Positions 1 to 5,994 of a stretch of 10,908 bases of DNA are shown piece after piece. The position numbers were made by a program, and so were the translations under genes. The notes below the pieces were generated by a model. It was not told the DNA's origin. It did no database searches and worked only from the letters and a program-made list of their open reading frames with translations. The stretch's first letter is position 1, and every line of letters starts with the position of its first letter. The stretch comes from Rhizobium sp. LCM 4573 (GTDB taxonomy: Bacteria > Pseudomonadota > Alphaproteobacteria > Rhizobiales > Rhizobiaceae), in contig NZ_MDDW01000004.1 of assembly GCF_001854865.1 (NCBI RefSeq), positions 4,323 through 15,230 of the forward strand, written 5' to 3'.

Positions 1-788
1 ACCGCCTTCAGCCGCTCCTCGAACTCACCGCGATATTTCGCGCCGGCGATCAGCGCGCCCATATCGAGCGCCATCAGCCGCTTGTCCTTCAGGCTTTCCG
101 GCACGTCGCCGTTGACGATCCTGAGCGCCAGACCTTCGGCGATCGCCGTCTTGCCGACGCCGGGCTCGCCGATCAGAACGGGGTTGTTCTTGGTGCGGCG
201 GGAAAGAACCTGGATCGTGCGGCGGATTTCATCGTCGCGGCCGATCACCGGGTCGAGCCTGCCTTCGCGGGCCTCGGCCGTCAGGTCGCGCGCATATTTC
301 TTCAGCGCATCGAAGCCCTGCTCGGCATTGGCGCTGTCGGCCGTGCGGCCCTTACGCAGCTCGTTGATGACCTGGTTCAGCCCCTGCGCGGTCACGCCGG
401 CCTTTTTCAGGCTCGCGGATGTCGAGGCAGAGCTTTCGATTGCGAGCGCCAGCAGCAGCCGTTCGACGGTAACGAATGTGTCGCCGGATTTCTTGGCAGC
501 CTCTTCGGCCGTCGAGAACACCTTGGCGAGCGGCTGGGAAAGATAGATCTGGCCGTTGCCGCCGGAAACCTTGGGTAGCTTGGCAAGCGCCGCATCGTTG
601 GCGATACGCGCTTCCTTGGCATTGCCGCCGGCCCGCTCGATCAGCGAGGACGCCATGCCCTGGTCGTCGTCAAGCAGAACCTTCAATACGTGTTCGGGCG
701 CGAACTGCTGGTGACCCGAGGCCAGCGCCTGGGTCTGCGCCGATTGCAGGAAGCCCCGCACGCGCTCGGAATATTTCTCTATATTCAT
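1..788 (-). CDS. clpB: ClpB disaggregase chaperone, N-terminal part (3' end outside window)
   Basis: ClpB is a hexameric AAA+ ATPase that, with DnaK/DnaJ/GrpE, pulls polypeptides out of heat-denatured aggregates in the cytoplasm. The 262 complete codons here cover the Clp N-domain (about residues 5-145), the linker, and the first part of AAA domain 1. Walker A GEPGVGKT lies at residues 207-214. The substrate-gripping pore-loop motif KYRG has its Tyr at residue 252. These positions are one residue off those of E. coli ClpB, so the start is well placed. The ATG at 788-786 follows a perfect AGGAGG (801-796) with a 7-base spacer. The reading frame runs off the left edge of the window with no stop. 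A candidate heat-shock promoter lies upstream. Family assignment is very secure. Confidence 0.97.
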   Translation of the reverse strand, partial: MNIEKYSERVRGFLQSAQTQALASGHQQFAPEHVLKVLLDDDQGMASSLIERAGGNAKEARIANDAALAKLPKVSGGNGQIYLSQPLAKVFSTAEEAAKKSGDTFVTVERLLLALAIESSASTSASLKKAGVTAQGLNQVINELRKGRTADSANAEQGFDALKKYARDLTAEAREGRLDPVIGRDDEIRRTIQVLSRRTKNNPVLIGEPGVGKTAIAEGLALRIVNGDVPESLKDKRLMALDMGALIAGAKYRGEFEERLKA

Positions 789-795
789 GCTTATA

Positions 796-801
796 CCTCC
801 T
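796..801 (-). promoter_or_regulatory. Shine-Dalgarno site of clpB
   Basis: A perfect AGGAGG on the minus strand, 7 bases before the clpB ATG. It fixes the start codon and suggests strong translation. Confidence 0.85.
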
Positions 802-845
802 GAATCGCCCTGCCCTTCCTGAGGCACAGGCCGATGGTTGAGATC

Positions 846-866
846 GGGCTCCCCGAAGGCGAGCCC
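846..866 (-). other. hairpin in the clpB 5' leader
   Basis: GGGCTC and GAGCCC arms (846-851 and 861-866) enclose a further two G-C pairs and a three-base loop. The hairpin has no T-tract on either side, so it does not look like an intrinsic terminator. It would lie near the 5' end of the mRNA if the promoter at 893-921 is used. It could be a stability or thermosensor element, but it does not cover the ribosome binding site directly. Confidence 0.35.
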
Positions 867-892
867 TGCCGATCAACTCGGCGCTGACGGAG

Positions 893-921
893 ATATGGTA
901 GGCGGTTCCATGGATTTAAAG
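893..921 (-). promoter_or_regulatory. candidate sigma-32 (RpoH) promoter of clpB
   Basis: On the minus strand, CTTTAAA (921-915), a 16-base spacer and CCATAT (898-893) resemble the heat-shock promoter pattern CTTGAAA...CCATNT. One core -35 base differs (T for G). The predicted start near 885 gives a leader of about 95 bases. clpB is a classic RpoH target, which supports the call, but it rests on pattern match only. Confidence 0.5.
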
Positions 922-980
922 GATCAGTCGGATAGGTTTTCGCCGCCGCGCCGTCACACCCCGCCTTCTGCCGGAACGGC

Positions 981-1637
981 TCAGCGGTGAAGGGAGGGCG
1001 AAGCGGGAGAAAGCAGCAATCTCACGCCGAAAGCGATCATGATGCTGCCCGCGATCCGCTGCTGCCAGACCATGAAGGACCTGTTGCGCGACATCCAGTG
1101 CTTGAACGCCCCTGACGTCAAAGCCACCGCGCCGAGAATGAGCAGACCCGTCAGCTTCATTGTCGCCCCGAGAACGAAGAACTGCAGCGCCGCCGAGCCT
1201 GCGGACGGGTGCACGAACTGCGGAAGAACCGCGAGCATGAAGGAAAGTGCGGTGGGATTTGTCAGATTGCAGATGACGCCCTGGCGGAAAGAGCCTGCAA
1301 GCGAGGGCGGCCCGGCGCGATCCCGCATGTCACCCACGGCCGTCTCGCCGCCGGCGGTCAGAAACCGTATTCCGAGATAGATCAGATAGGCCGCTCCGAT
1401 CACTTGCATGGCTTTATAGAGCGGCGGCGATGACATGATGACGGTGGCAAGGCCCATCGCCAGCAGGGGTATTTGAATGGCGCCCGCCGCGACGCAGCCG
1501 AAAGCCGTGGCAAGGGCGGCCTTCCTCCCCTGCCCGATGCCGCGGCTGATGACGAGCATCATGTCCGGCCCCACTCCGGACAATTGATAGGCAAGCACCG
1601 CGCCGAGAAACGCGGCATAGGTGGCGGGATCTGGCAT
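981..1637 (-). CDS. LysE/RhtB-family amino-acid exporter
   Basis: A 218-residue, very hydrophobic protein of the usual LysE/RhtB length (about 200-220 residues, 5-6 membrane helices). The N-terminal block GPDMMLVISRGIGQGRKAAL (residues 23-42) is the family signature after the first helix. Hydrophobic stretches follow at about residues 45-68, 73-93, 120-140, 150-172 and 190-210. These proteins export amino acids or related compounds across the inner membrane; the substrate cannot be read from sequence. The ATG at 1637-1635 has an AGGGAGT (1653-1647) about 9 bases upstream. It lies 90 bases after the small membrane protein gene on the same strand, so it may be the last gene of that operon or have its own promoter in the structured gap. 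Confidence 0.9.
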   Translation of the reverse strand: MPDPATYAAFLGAVLAYQLSGVGPDMMLVISRGIGQGRKAALATAFGCVAAGAIQIPLLAMGLATVIMSSPPLYKAMQVIGAAYLIYLGIRFLTAGGETAVGDMRDRAGPPSLAGSFRQGVICNLTNPTALSFMLAVLPQFVHPSAGSAALQFFVLGATMKLTGLLILGAVALTSGAFKHWMSRNRSFMVWQQRIAGSIMIAFGVRLLLSPASPSLHR

Positions 1638-1646
1638 TGCCCTGGA

Positions 1647-1715
1647 ACTCCCTCGGGTGACGGAGGTTCCCGGTAACTACCGAGGTTTTGCTACCCGGAC
1701 GCTCCCGCGCGTCCG
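1647..1715 (-). other. structured intergenic leader before the LysE-type gene
   Basis: On the minus strand this gap holds a 7-bp stem (arms 1715-1709 and 1702-1696, GGACGC/GCGTCC core with a six-base loop), then a CGGTA-AC-TACCG dyad (1682-1671). Next is the segment GGAACCTCC (1670-1662), which can pair 8 of 9 positions, one as G-U, with the segment GGGAGTTCC (1652-1644) holding the Shine-Dalgarno. It matches no riboswitch class that I recognise. Function is inferred only from base pairing. Confidence 0.3.
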
Positions 1716-1727
1716 CTGGCTATGCCT

Positions 1728-1940
1728 TCACTCTATTTCGACGGCACGCCGTGTATAGGGCAGCGCGAACATGTAGAGCCCGGTGAACAGCAGCAGGAAA
1801 AGCGGCGGCAGCGGCGAGTAGACCACCCAGGCGGGAGGTTCCCCCGCCAGCCCAAAGGAAGCGAAGTTGGCGATGACAGTCACCGTAAATATGATGGATA
1901 GCCAACGGTGGACCTGCCTGACCCATTTATTCCAATTCAA
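1728..1940 (-). CDS. small inner-membrane protein of the ArsR-SRPBCC cluster
   Basis: A 70-residue protein starting MNWNKWVRQVHRWLS. It has two hydrophobic segments, about residues 14-30 and 40-62, joined by a short Gly/Pro loop, and ends in a charged tail (YTRRAVEIE); it is probably a two-helix inner-membrane protein. The frame is open upstream to an ATG at 2063, but that start would lie inside the preceding gene and run through the palindromic repeat. The TTG at 1940-1938 is preferred because AGGGAGG (1952-1946) sits 5 bases before it. Function is unknown. I recall similar small membrane proteins beside ArsR/SRPBCC pairs, but cannot verify this here. The stop overlaps nothing; the LysE-type gene follows after 90 bases. 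Confidence 0.7.
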   Translation of the reverse strand: MNWNKWVRQVHRWLSIIFTVTVIANFASFGLAGEPPAWVVYSPLPPLFLLLFTGLYMFALPYTRRAVEIE

Positions 1941-1945
1941 TTGAA

Positions 1946-1952
1946 CCTCCCT
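1946..1952 (-). promoter_or_regulatory. Shine-Dalgarno site that decides a TTG start
   Basis: AGGGAGG on the minus strand, 5 bases before the TTG at 1940-1938. No ATG or GTG is placed suitably, so this site decides the start of the small membrane protein. Confidence 0.65.
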
Positions 1953-1967
1953 AAAAACAAAGTCTGA

Positions 1968-2010
1968 TGCATGTCGCGCAAAAGTGTGCGGCGGTTTTGC
2001 GCGACATGCA
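1968..2010. repeat. rhizobial-type intergenic palindrome (16-bp perfect inverted repeat)
   Basis: Arms TGCATGTCGCGCAAAA (1968-1983) and TTTTGCGCGACATGCA (1995-2010) are perfectly complementary around an 11-base loop (GTGTGCGGCGG). The core closely resembles a short palindrome I remember as widespread in intergenic DNA of Rhizobium, Sinorhizobium and Agrobacterium. It begins 18 bases after the SRPBCC stop and ends 27 bases before the TTG of the next gene, inside one transcription unit. As RNA it would form a very stable stem, which may protect or partly terminate the upstream message. No clean T-tract follows directly on the minus strand (next bases CAGACTTTGTTTTTAG), so terminator function is uncertain. 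Confidence 0.85.
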
Positions 2011-2028
2011 CAAAAATTCCCCTGGAGG

Positions 2029-2439
2029 TCAGCCCAGCCGCTCCAGGGCCCGTTCCATCGCATCGAGGAATCTCGGCCACCCGGCCTGGGCGCCGCGGTA
2101 ATACGGCTGCTGATCCGCCCGGAAGCCCGATTGTTCCATGCGGATCTGGGTTCCGGTATCCGTGGGGGTGAGCGTCCAGGTGACGATGCTTTTGAGGTCC
2201 TTGGTATCCCAGGTATAGACCAGCATCTTCTGCGGCTCGATGGCCTGGACCTGACAGTCGACGGAGCCCCAGTCGGCGCGAAGATTGAAACGATGCCCCT
2301 TCTCGGGTTTGAAATCGTTCATCATCAGCCACTCCTGAATGAGATGCGGCTGCGTCAGCGCGCGCCAGATCTTTTCCGGCGGATAAGACATCTCCCGTTC
2401 GACAACGACGGAGAGCGTTTCGGTCGACGTTTCGTTCAT
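2029..2439 (-). CDS. AHSA1/SRPBCC (START-like) domain protein
   Basis: A 136-residue single-domain protein with the hallmarks of the AHSA1 family (activator of Hsp90 ATPase homologue 1, SRPBCC fold). The N-terminal strand and helix read VEREMSYPPEKIWRALTQP (about residues 13-31), followed by a Trp-rich turn (EWLMMNDF, about 36-43). The C-terminal amphipathic helix reads GWPRFLDAMERALERLG. The fold makes a deep hydrophobic pocket for a ligand; bacterial ligands are mostly unknown. The ATG overlaps the ArsR stop in an ATGA junction (2439-2436), which indicates translational coupling. ArsR-AHSA1 pairs are common in bacteria, so the pair probably forms one regulatory unit. No catalytic residues are evident. 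Confidence 0.9.
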   Translation of the reverse strand: MNETSTETLSVVVEREMSYPPEKIWRALTQPHLIQEWLMMNDFKPEKGHRFNLRADWGSVDCQVQAIEPQKMLVYTWDTKDLKSIVTWTLTPTDTGTQIRMEQSGFRADQQPYYRGAQAGWPRFLDAMERALERLG

Positions 2440-2759
2440 TGGTCCATCCTTTTGAGCAAGTCTTCGAGCGCGTCGAACCGACCCTGCCAGAAGCCGGTCA
2501 TCTGGCCTGTCCAGTCGATCAACGGTGCAAGCGCGTCGATCTGCGCGCTGTAATGGGTATGCCGCCCTTCGTGACGGTCACGAACCAGGCCCGCCTGTTT
2601 CAGCACGCCGAGATGTTTCGAGACGGCCGGCTGGGAGACGCCCGCCTGAGCTGTCAGGGCAGCGACCGTTTGCTCTCCGTTGCGGCAAAGCCGCTCGAAA
2701 ATGGCCCGCCTCGTCGGATCGGCAAGCGTTCTGAAAAGGATGTCGTGGGATTCAGGCAT
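2436..2759 (-). CDS. ArsR-family winged-helix transcriptional regulator
   Basis: A 107-residue repressor of ArsR type (SdpR-like subgroup). The winged helix-turn-helix spans about residues 31-70: the recognition region is VSQPAVSKHLGVLKQAG (residues 41-57), followed by the wing LVRDRHEGRHTHYS. It has a single Cys (residue 25) and no CXC metal-binding motif in the DNA-binding helix, so metal sensing of the classical ArsR/SmtB type is not supported. It is first of a minus-strand operon with the SRPBCC gene (4-base overlap). Its promoter overlaps two dyads that are the likely operator, so autorepression is inferred. The leader is short and the Shine-Dalgarno before the ATG at 2759-2757 is weak. 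Confidence 0.92.
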   Translation of the reverse strand: MPESHDILFRTLADPTRRAIFERLCRNGEQTVAALTAQAGVSQPAVSKHLGVLKQAGLVRDRHEGRHTHYSAQIDALAPLIDWTGQMTGFWQGRFDALEDLLKRMDQ

Positions 2760-2766
2760 CGCAACC

Positions 2767-2809
2767 CATAACTCGTTGGCTATGAAAAATTCATAACCGA
2801 CGAGCTATG
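2767..2809. promoter_or_regulatory. candidate ArsR operator: two CATA-N10-TATG dyads in inverted orientation
   Basis: Two 18-bp sites of the form CATA-N10-TATG lie at 2767-2784 and 2792-2809. They are also inverted copies of each other: 19-base arms 2767-2785 and 2791-2809 match at 16 positions, around a 5-base AT spacer. The second site overlaps the -10 box, and the first covers the expected transcription start and leader. An ArsR dimer on each site would block RNA polymerase. The binding protein is inferred from position only. Confidence 0.6.
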
Positions 2810-2819
2810 AGTAAGTCAA
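2791..2819 (-). promoter_or_regulatory. sigma-70 promoter of the arsR-SRPBCC operon
   Basis: On the minus strand, TTGACT (2819-2814), a 17-base spacer and TTATGA (2796-2791) form a near-consensus housekeeping promoter. The expected start near 2784 lies about 25 bases before the ATG of the repressor. Confidence 0.65.
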
Positions 2820-2858
2820 GCGACGGCGCGAAACATCCGTGAAGGTCCTCAAGAACGT

Positions 2859-2887
2859 AAAAAACTCCGGCCGAAAGGCCGGAGTTT
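2859..2887 (-). terminator. rho-independent terminator after the DUF4167 gene
   Basis: An 11-bp perfect stem (arms 2877-2887 and 2862-2872, AAACTCCGGCC/GGCCGGAGTTT) has a four-base loop. On the minus strand the stem's own T's run into a TTTTTT tract (2864-2859). It lies 28 bases after the DUF4167 stop and isolates it from the arsR operon, whose promoter starts 40 bases further on. Confidence 0.9.
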
Positions 2888-2915
2888 GATATCGCTCGAA
2901 CTACGAGGGCCGCTC

Positions 2916-3698
2916 TTATTCCGAAGCGACGGCGGCCAACACGGGCGGCTGCGGGGCTTCACCGGGCTCGTCGGAGCCGGCTGCTGCTTCCTCGCCTCCG
3001 GCCTCGCCACGGCGCGGACGACGCGCCCGATTGCCGGCATTGCGGCGGCGGCGCGGAGCGGCTTCCGCCTGCTCCTCTTCCTCGACCGCGACTTCCGCCG
3101 GCGTACCCTCTATCACCGGCTGCGGGCCGCTGCCGTCGACGGCTGCCTCGGCGACCGGAGCGGGCTCCGGACGGCGCTCGCGGCGCGGCTGCTGGTCGCG
3201 GCGGCCTTCGCGGGAACGCTGCTCGTTGCGTGGTTCATTGCGCTGTTCGGGGCGCTGTTCCTGCGGCTGTTCCGATTGCGCCTCGGCGATCACGGGCTGC
3301 GGCGAACCGCCATCCTCGGCCTCAGCCGTATCCAGTTCATCCTGATCCGCCAGATTGCCGTCACGGTCGTTGTAATCGTGGCGGTCGTCGCGCTGGAAGC
3401 GCTCCTGCATCTGGGCCTGGGCGGCCGCGATGATCCGGTTGTAATGCTCGGCGTGCTGGAGATAGTTCTCGGCCATCACGCGGTCGCCGGAGCTCTGGGC
3501 ATCGCGAGCCAGAGCCGAGTATTTCTCGGCGATATGCTGGGCGGTTCCGCGGATTTTCAGATCGGGACCCGAGCTGTCGTAAGTCCGCGTCAGCGGATTG
3601 CCACCCTTGCGGTTGAAATTGTTGTTGTTACCGCCGCCGCCGCCGCCATTGTTATTGCCGCGCCCTCGACCGCGTTTGTTCTGCTGTCCTGGCCTCAT
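2916..3698 (-). CDS. DUF4167 protein, basic/acidic low-complexity tail
   Basis: A 260-residue protein with a Gly/Asn/Arg-rich N-terminus (residues 1-33, mostly G, N, R), a conserved DUF4167 core (about 34-105, opening NPLTRTYDSSGPDLKIRGTA, then an Ala/Glu/His-rich helical stretch), and a long disordered tail rich in Gln, Arg, Glu, Pro and Ala. The tail repeats a PQPVI motif at about 133-137 and 192-196. The basic RG/N-rich start resembles RNA-binding disordered regions, but that is inference. No function is established to my knowledge. The ATG at 3698-3696 has only a modest GGTGA (3710-3706) upstream. It follows prmC on the same strand after 320 bases and ends in a strong terminator, so it is probably transcribed on its own. 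Confidence 0.88.
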   Translation of the reverse strand: MRPGQQNKRGRGRGNNNGGGGGGNNNNFNRKGGNPLTRTYDSSGPDLKIRGTAQHIAEKYSALARDAQSSGDRVMAENYLQHAEHYNRIIAAAQAQMQERFQRDDRHDYNDRDGNLADQDELDTAEAEDGGSPQPVIAEAQSEQPQEQRPEQRNEPRNEQRSREGRRDQQPRRERRPEPAPVAEAAVDGSGPQPVIEGTPAEVAVEEEEQAEAAPRRRRNAGNRARRPRRGEAGGEEAAAGSDEPGEAPQPPVLAAVASE

Positions 3699-4018
3699 CT
3701 ATCGTTCACCAATTCTCTGTCTACGCTGATAATCTGTCTTCGCTGGTAAGGGGCCGCGCGGCCGTTCCAGCGTCGAGCCGGAGCAAGACTTCGCGCGCCG
3801 CGCACAGGGCGGAAAAGCGTCCTGCCGCTTGTGAAAGTCGAATTAACTGATTCACGCACCGGGTTTGCTCAACCTTCGCAACTCTTCGAAAAGAGCAGGC
3901 TTTGGGGTTGACCTCATAACCCGAACGAATCGCTGTTCATTCCCAGCCGCCCCGATGCGTGCTGCCACGCTATCCCGCTTCATTCGGAAATCCAAGCCTT
4001 TTCTTTCGCTGGTCAACA
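3699..4018. other. 320-base intergenic region between prmC and the DUF4167 gene
   Basis: No convincing gene. It holds two copies of a 13-mer (TCTGTCTWCGCTG) at 3716-3728 and 3733-3745, just upstream of the DUF4167 start, a short CTCTT-CGAA-AAGAG dyad at 3882-3895, and a 43-codon minus-strand ORF (3983-3852). The DUF4167 promoter should be here, but I could not place -35 and -10 boxes with confidence. No clear T-tailed terminator follows prmC. Confidence 0.6.
3852..3983 (-). CDS. possible 43-residue small ORF (weak)
   Basis: ATG at 3983-3981 to TGA at 3854-3852. The predicted peptide is basic (MKRDSVAARIGAAG...ELRRLSKPGA), with no membrane segment or known motif. A TTG at 3995-3993 would add four residues. 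Neither start has a well-spaced Shine-Dalgarno. The third codon positions are only moderately GC-rich, unlike the surrounding genes. Chance ORF is the more likely explanation. Confidence 0.15.
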   Translation of the reverse strand: MKRDSVAARIGAAGNEQRFVRVMRSTPKPALFEELRRLSKPGA

Positions 4019-4882
4019 TCATTGCCGATCGATTGAAAACACGAGCACCCGATCATTGCCGCCATAGTCGCGCACCGCTTCGCGAAGCACAAAGCCATGG
4101 GAAGCAAAAATGTCGGTGACGGCTCGCTTCTGGTCGAATCCGATCTCGACGCCTAATACGCCGTCCTCCTGGAGGAAATTTCCTGCCTCCGCGGCAATCG
4201 CGCGATAGGCATCGAGCCCATCGGGACCTCCGTCGAGCGCCGCCAGCGGATCGAAATCCCGGACTTCCGGTTCCAGTGCGGGGATAACGTCGCTGCGTAT
4301 ATATGGGGGATTTGACGCGATTATGTCAAAGCGCCCCGAAATGTTTTCGAACCATGCACTACGCACCGTTTGAAATCTTGCAGCCATTCCCAGCCGCTCC
4401 GCATTGCGTGCGGCGGTGTCGAGCGCGTCCTGCGAGATATCGCTTCCGGTCCCGCTAAGTTGCGGACATTCCTTCAAAAACGAAAGCGCGATCGCGCCGG
4501 TGCCCGTACCGATGTCGAGCAGGCGGGCCGAGCCCTTTCCTGCGACAATCCGCCTCACGTGAGGCAGCATCGAATCCACCAGGATTTCGGTGTCCGGGCG
4601 AGGCTCCAATGTCTCCTTCGAGATCAGGAGCTGCATGCCATGGAATTCACGTACTCCTAATATGCGGTGCACGGGCTCCCTTTTCAAGCGCCGCTCCACC
4701 GCTTGCGCGATTTTCTCCTGTTCCCCTTCGGTCAGCACCCGGTCGCCGCCGGTGAAGACCTCCGTGCTGGAGAGCCCGAGCAGTCCGCCGATCAGCATTC
4801 GTGCTTCGATCGCCGCATCGGCAAGCCCGGCCGCCGAAAACCTGGCGCGGGCCTGGGCCACCACGGCGTCGAGCCTCGTCAT
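4019..4882 (-). CDS. prmC: PrmC, release-factor glutamine N5-methyltransferase
   Basis: PrmC (HemK) uses S-adenosylmethionine to methylate the Gln of the GGQ motif of RF1 and RF2, which speeds peptide release. The 287-residue protein has the small N-terminal helical domain (about 1-85), the linker PRPDTE (95-100), the SAM-binding glycine loop DIGTGTG (123-129), and the catalytic/substrate-binding NPPY motif (191-194) that holds the target glutamine. Length is normal for the family. The ATG overlaps the prfA stop by 4 bases (ATGA, 4882-4879), so enzyme and substrate are translationally coupled. Nothing appears truncated. Confidence 0.96.
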   Translation of the reverse strand: MTRLDAVVAQARARFSAAGLADAAIEARMLIGGLLGLSSTEVFTGGDRVLTEGEQEKIAQAVERRLKREPVHRILGVREFHGMQLLISKETLEPRPDTEILVDSMLPHVRRIVAGKGSARLLDIGTGTGAIALSFLKECPQLSGTGSDISQDALDTAARNAERLGMAARFQTVRSAWFENISGRFDIIASNPPYIRSDVIPALEPEVRDFDPLAALDGGPDGLDAYRAIAAEAGNFLQEDGVLGVEIGFDQKRAVTDIFASHGFVLREAVRDYGGNDRVLVFSIDRQ

Positions 4883-5961
4883 GCCTGGTTCTCTCCGAGT
4901 TGGGCGAGCTGGCCCGCCTGATAGTCCGCGATCAGCGCATCGACCAGCTCGTCGATCTCGCCTTCGATCATTCGGTCCAGCTTGTAGAGCGTCAGGTTGA
5001 TGCGATGGTCGGTCACCCGCCCCTGCGGAAAATTATAGGTCCGGATGCGTTCCGAACGGTCGCCGGAACCGACCTGGCTCTTGCGGTCCGCGGAACGCTC
5101 GCTCTCGGCCTTCTGCCGCTCCATGTCGAAAAGCCGAGAGCGCAGCACCTGCATCGCCTTGGCGCGGTTCTGATGCTGCGATTTCTCCGAGCTGGTCACC
5201 ACAAGGCCGGTCGGCAGGTGGGTGATGCGCACGGCGGAATCGGTCGTGTTGACATGTTGGCCGCCGGCACCGGAGGAACGCATGGTGTCGATACGGATAT
5301 CTTCCGGGCGGATCTCGATGTCGATCTCTTCCGCCTCCGGCAGCACCGCCACGGTCGCCGCCGAGGTGTGGATGCGCCCTTGCGTTTCCGTGTCCGGCAC
5401 GCGCTGGACGCGATGCACGCCGGATTCGAACTTCAGCTTCGAAAAAACCCCGCGCCCGGTCACCGTCGCGATGATTTCCCGGTAGCCGCCCGCCTCGCCC
5501 TCGCTGGCGGAAAGCACCTCCACCTTCCAGCCATGCGCGCCGGCATAGCGTTCGTACATGCGAAAGAGGTCGCCGGCGAAGAGCGCCGCCTCGTTGCCGC
5601 CGGTGCCGGCGCGGATTTCCAGGATGGCACTCTTTTCGTCGGCCGCATCCTTCGGCAGGAGAAGGATCTGCATGTCCTTTTCCAGCGCTTCGACGCTTTC
5701 CTCCGCCTCCGGCAGTTCCATCTCCGCAAGCTCGCGCATCTCGCGGTCCGTCGCCTTGTCGGCAAGCAGCGCACGAAGACCCGCCACCTCGGCGACCGCC
5801 TTCTCGTAATCGCGAATCTTGCGCACCACCGGCTGAAGCTCGGAATATTCCGAAGCCAGCTTCACGTAGACTTCCGCCGAAGGCCCCGCGGACATGCGCG
5901 CCTCGATCTCGCCGAAGCGGCGCTCCAGTTCGCGCATCTTTTCAACAGGAAGCTTCGCCAC
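4879..5961 (-). CDS. prfA: Peptide chain release factor 1 (RF1)
   Basis: RF1 reads UAA and UAG stop codons in the ribosomal A site and triggers hydrolysis of the peptidyl-tRNA. The 360-residue protein has the usual RF1 length. Family motifs visible are [20 protein letters not shown] (about 117-136); the stop-codon-reading P-x-T tripeptide as PDT (189-191, PAT in E. coli); the following [14 protein letters not shown]; and catalytic GGQ (233-235) within [20 protein letters not shown]. The start is a GTG (5961-5959) with GGAG (5974-5971) 9 bases upstream; the next candidate, an ATG eight codons in, would trim the N-terminus. It lies 33 bases after ptsP and overlaps prmC, so the three genes likely share a transcript. 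Confidence 0.97.
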   Translation of the reverse strand: MAKLPVEKMRELERRFGEIEARMSAGPSAEVYVKLASEYSELQPVVRKIRDYEKAVAEVAGLRALLADKATDREMRELAEMELPEAEESVEALEKDMQILLLPKDAADEKSAILEIRAGTGGNEAALFAGDLFRMYERYAGAHGWKVEVLSASEGEAGGYREIIATVTGRGVFSKLKFESGVHRVQRVPDTETQGRIHTSAATVAVLPEAEEIDIEIRPEDIRIDTMRSSGAGGQHVNTTDSAVRITHLPTGLVVTSSEKSQHQNRAKAMQVLRSRLFDMERQKAESERSADRKSQVGSGDRSERIRTYNFPQGRVTDHRINLTLYKLDRMIEGEIDELVDALIADYQAGQLAQLGENQA

Positions 5962-5994
5962 CCTGACCTACTCCGTTCTTGTTATTGTTGCCCG

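Noticed and set aside
1696..1715. GGACGC/GCGTCC hairpin as a terminator after the small membrane protein gene
   Set aside because: No T-tract follows on either strand, so it is kept only as part of a possible leader structure.
2886..3749. 287-codon plus-strand ORF opposite the DUF4167 gene
   Set aside because: The minus-strand frame carries the DUF4167 core and ends in a good terminator. The plus product is Ala/Leu/Arg-rich from complementing low-complexity codons.
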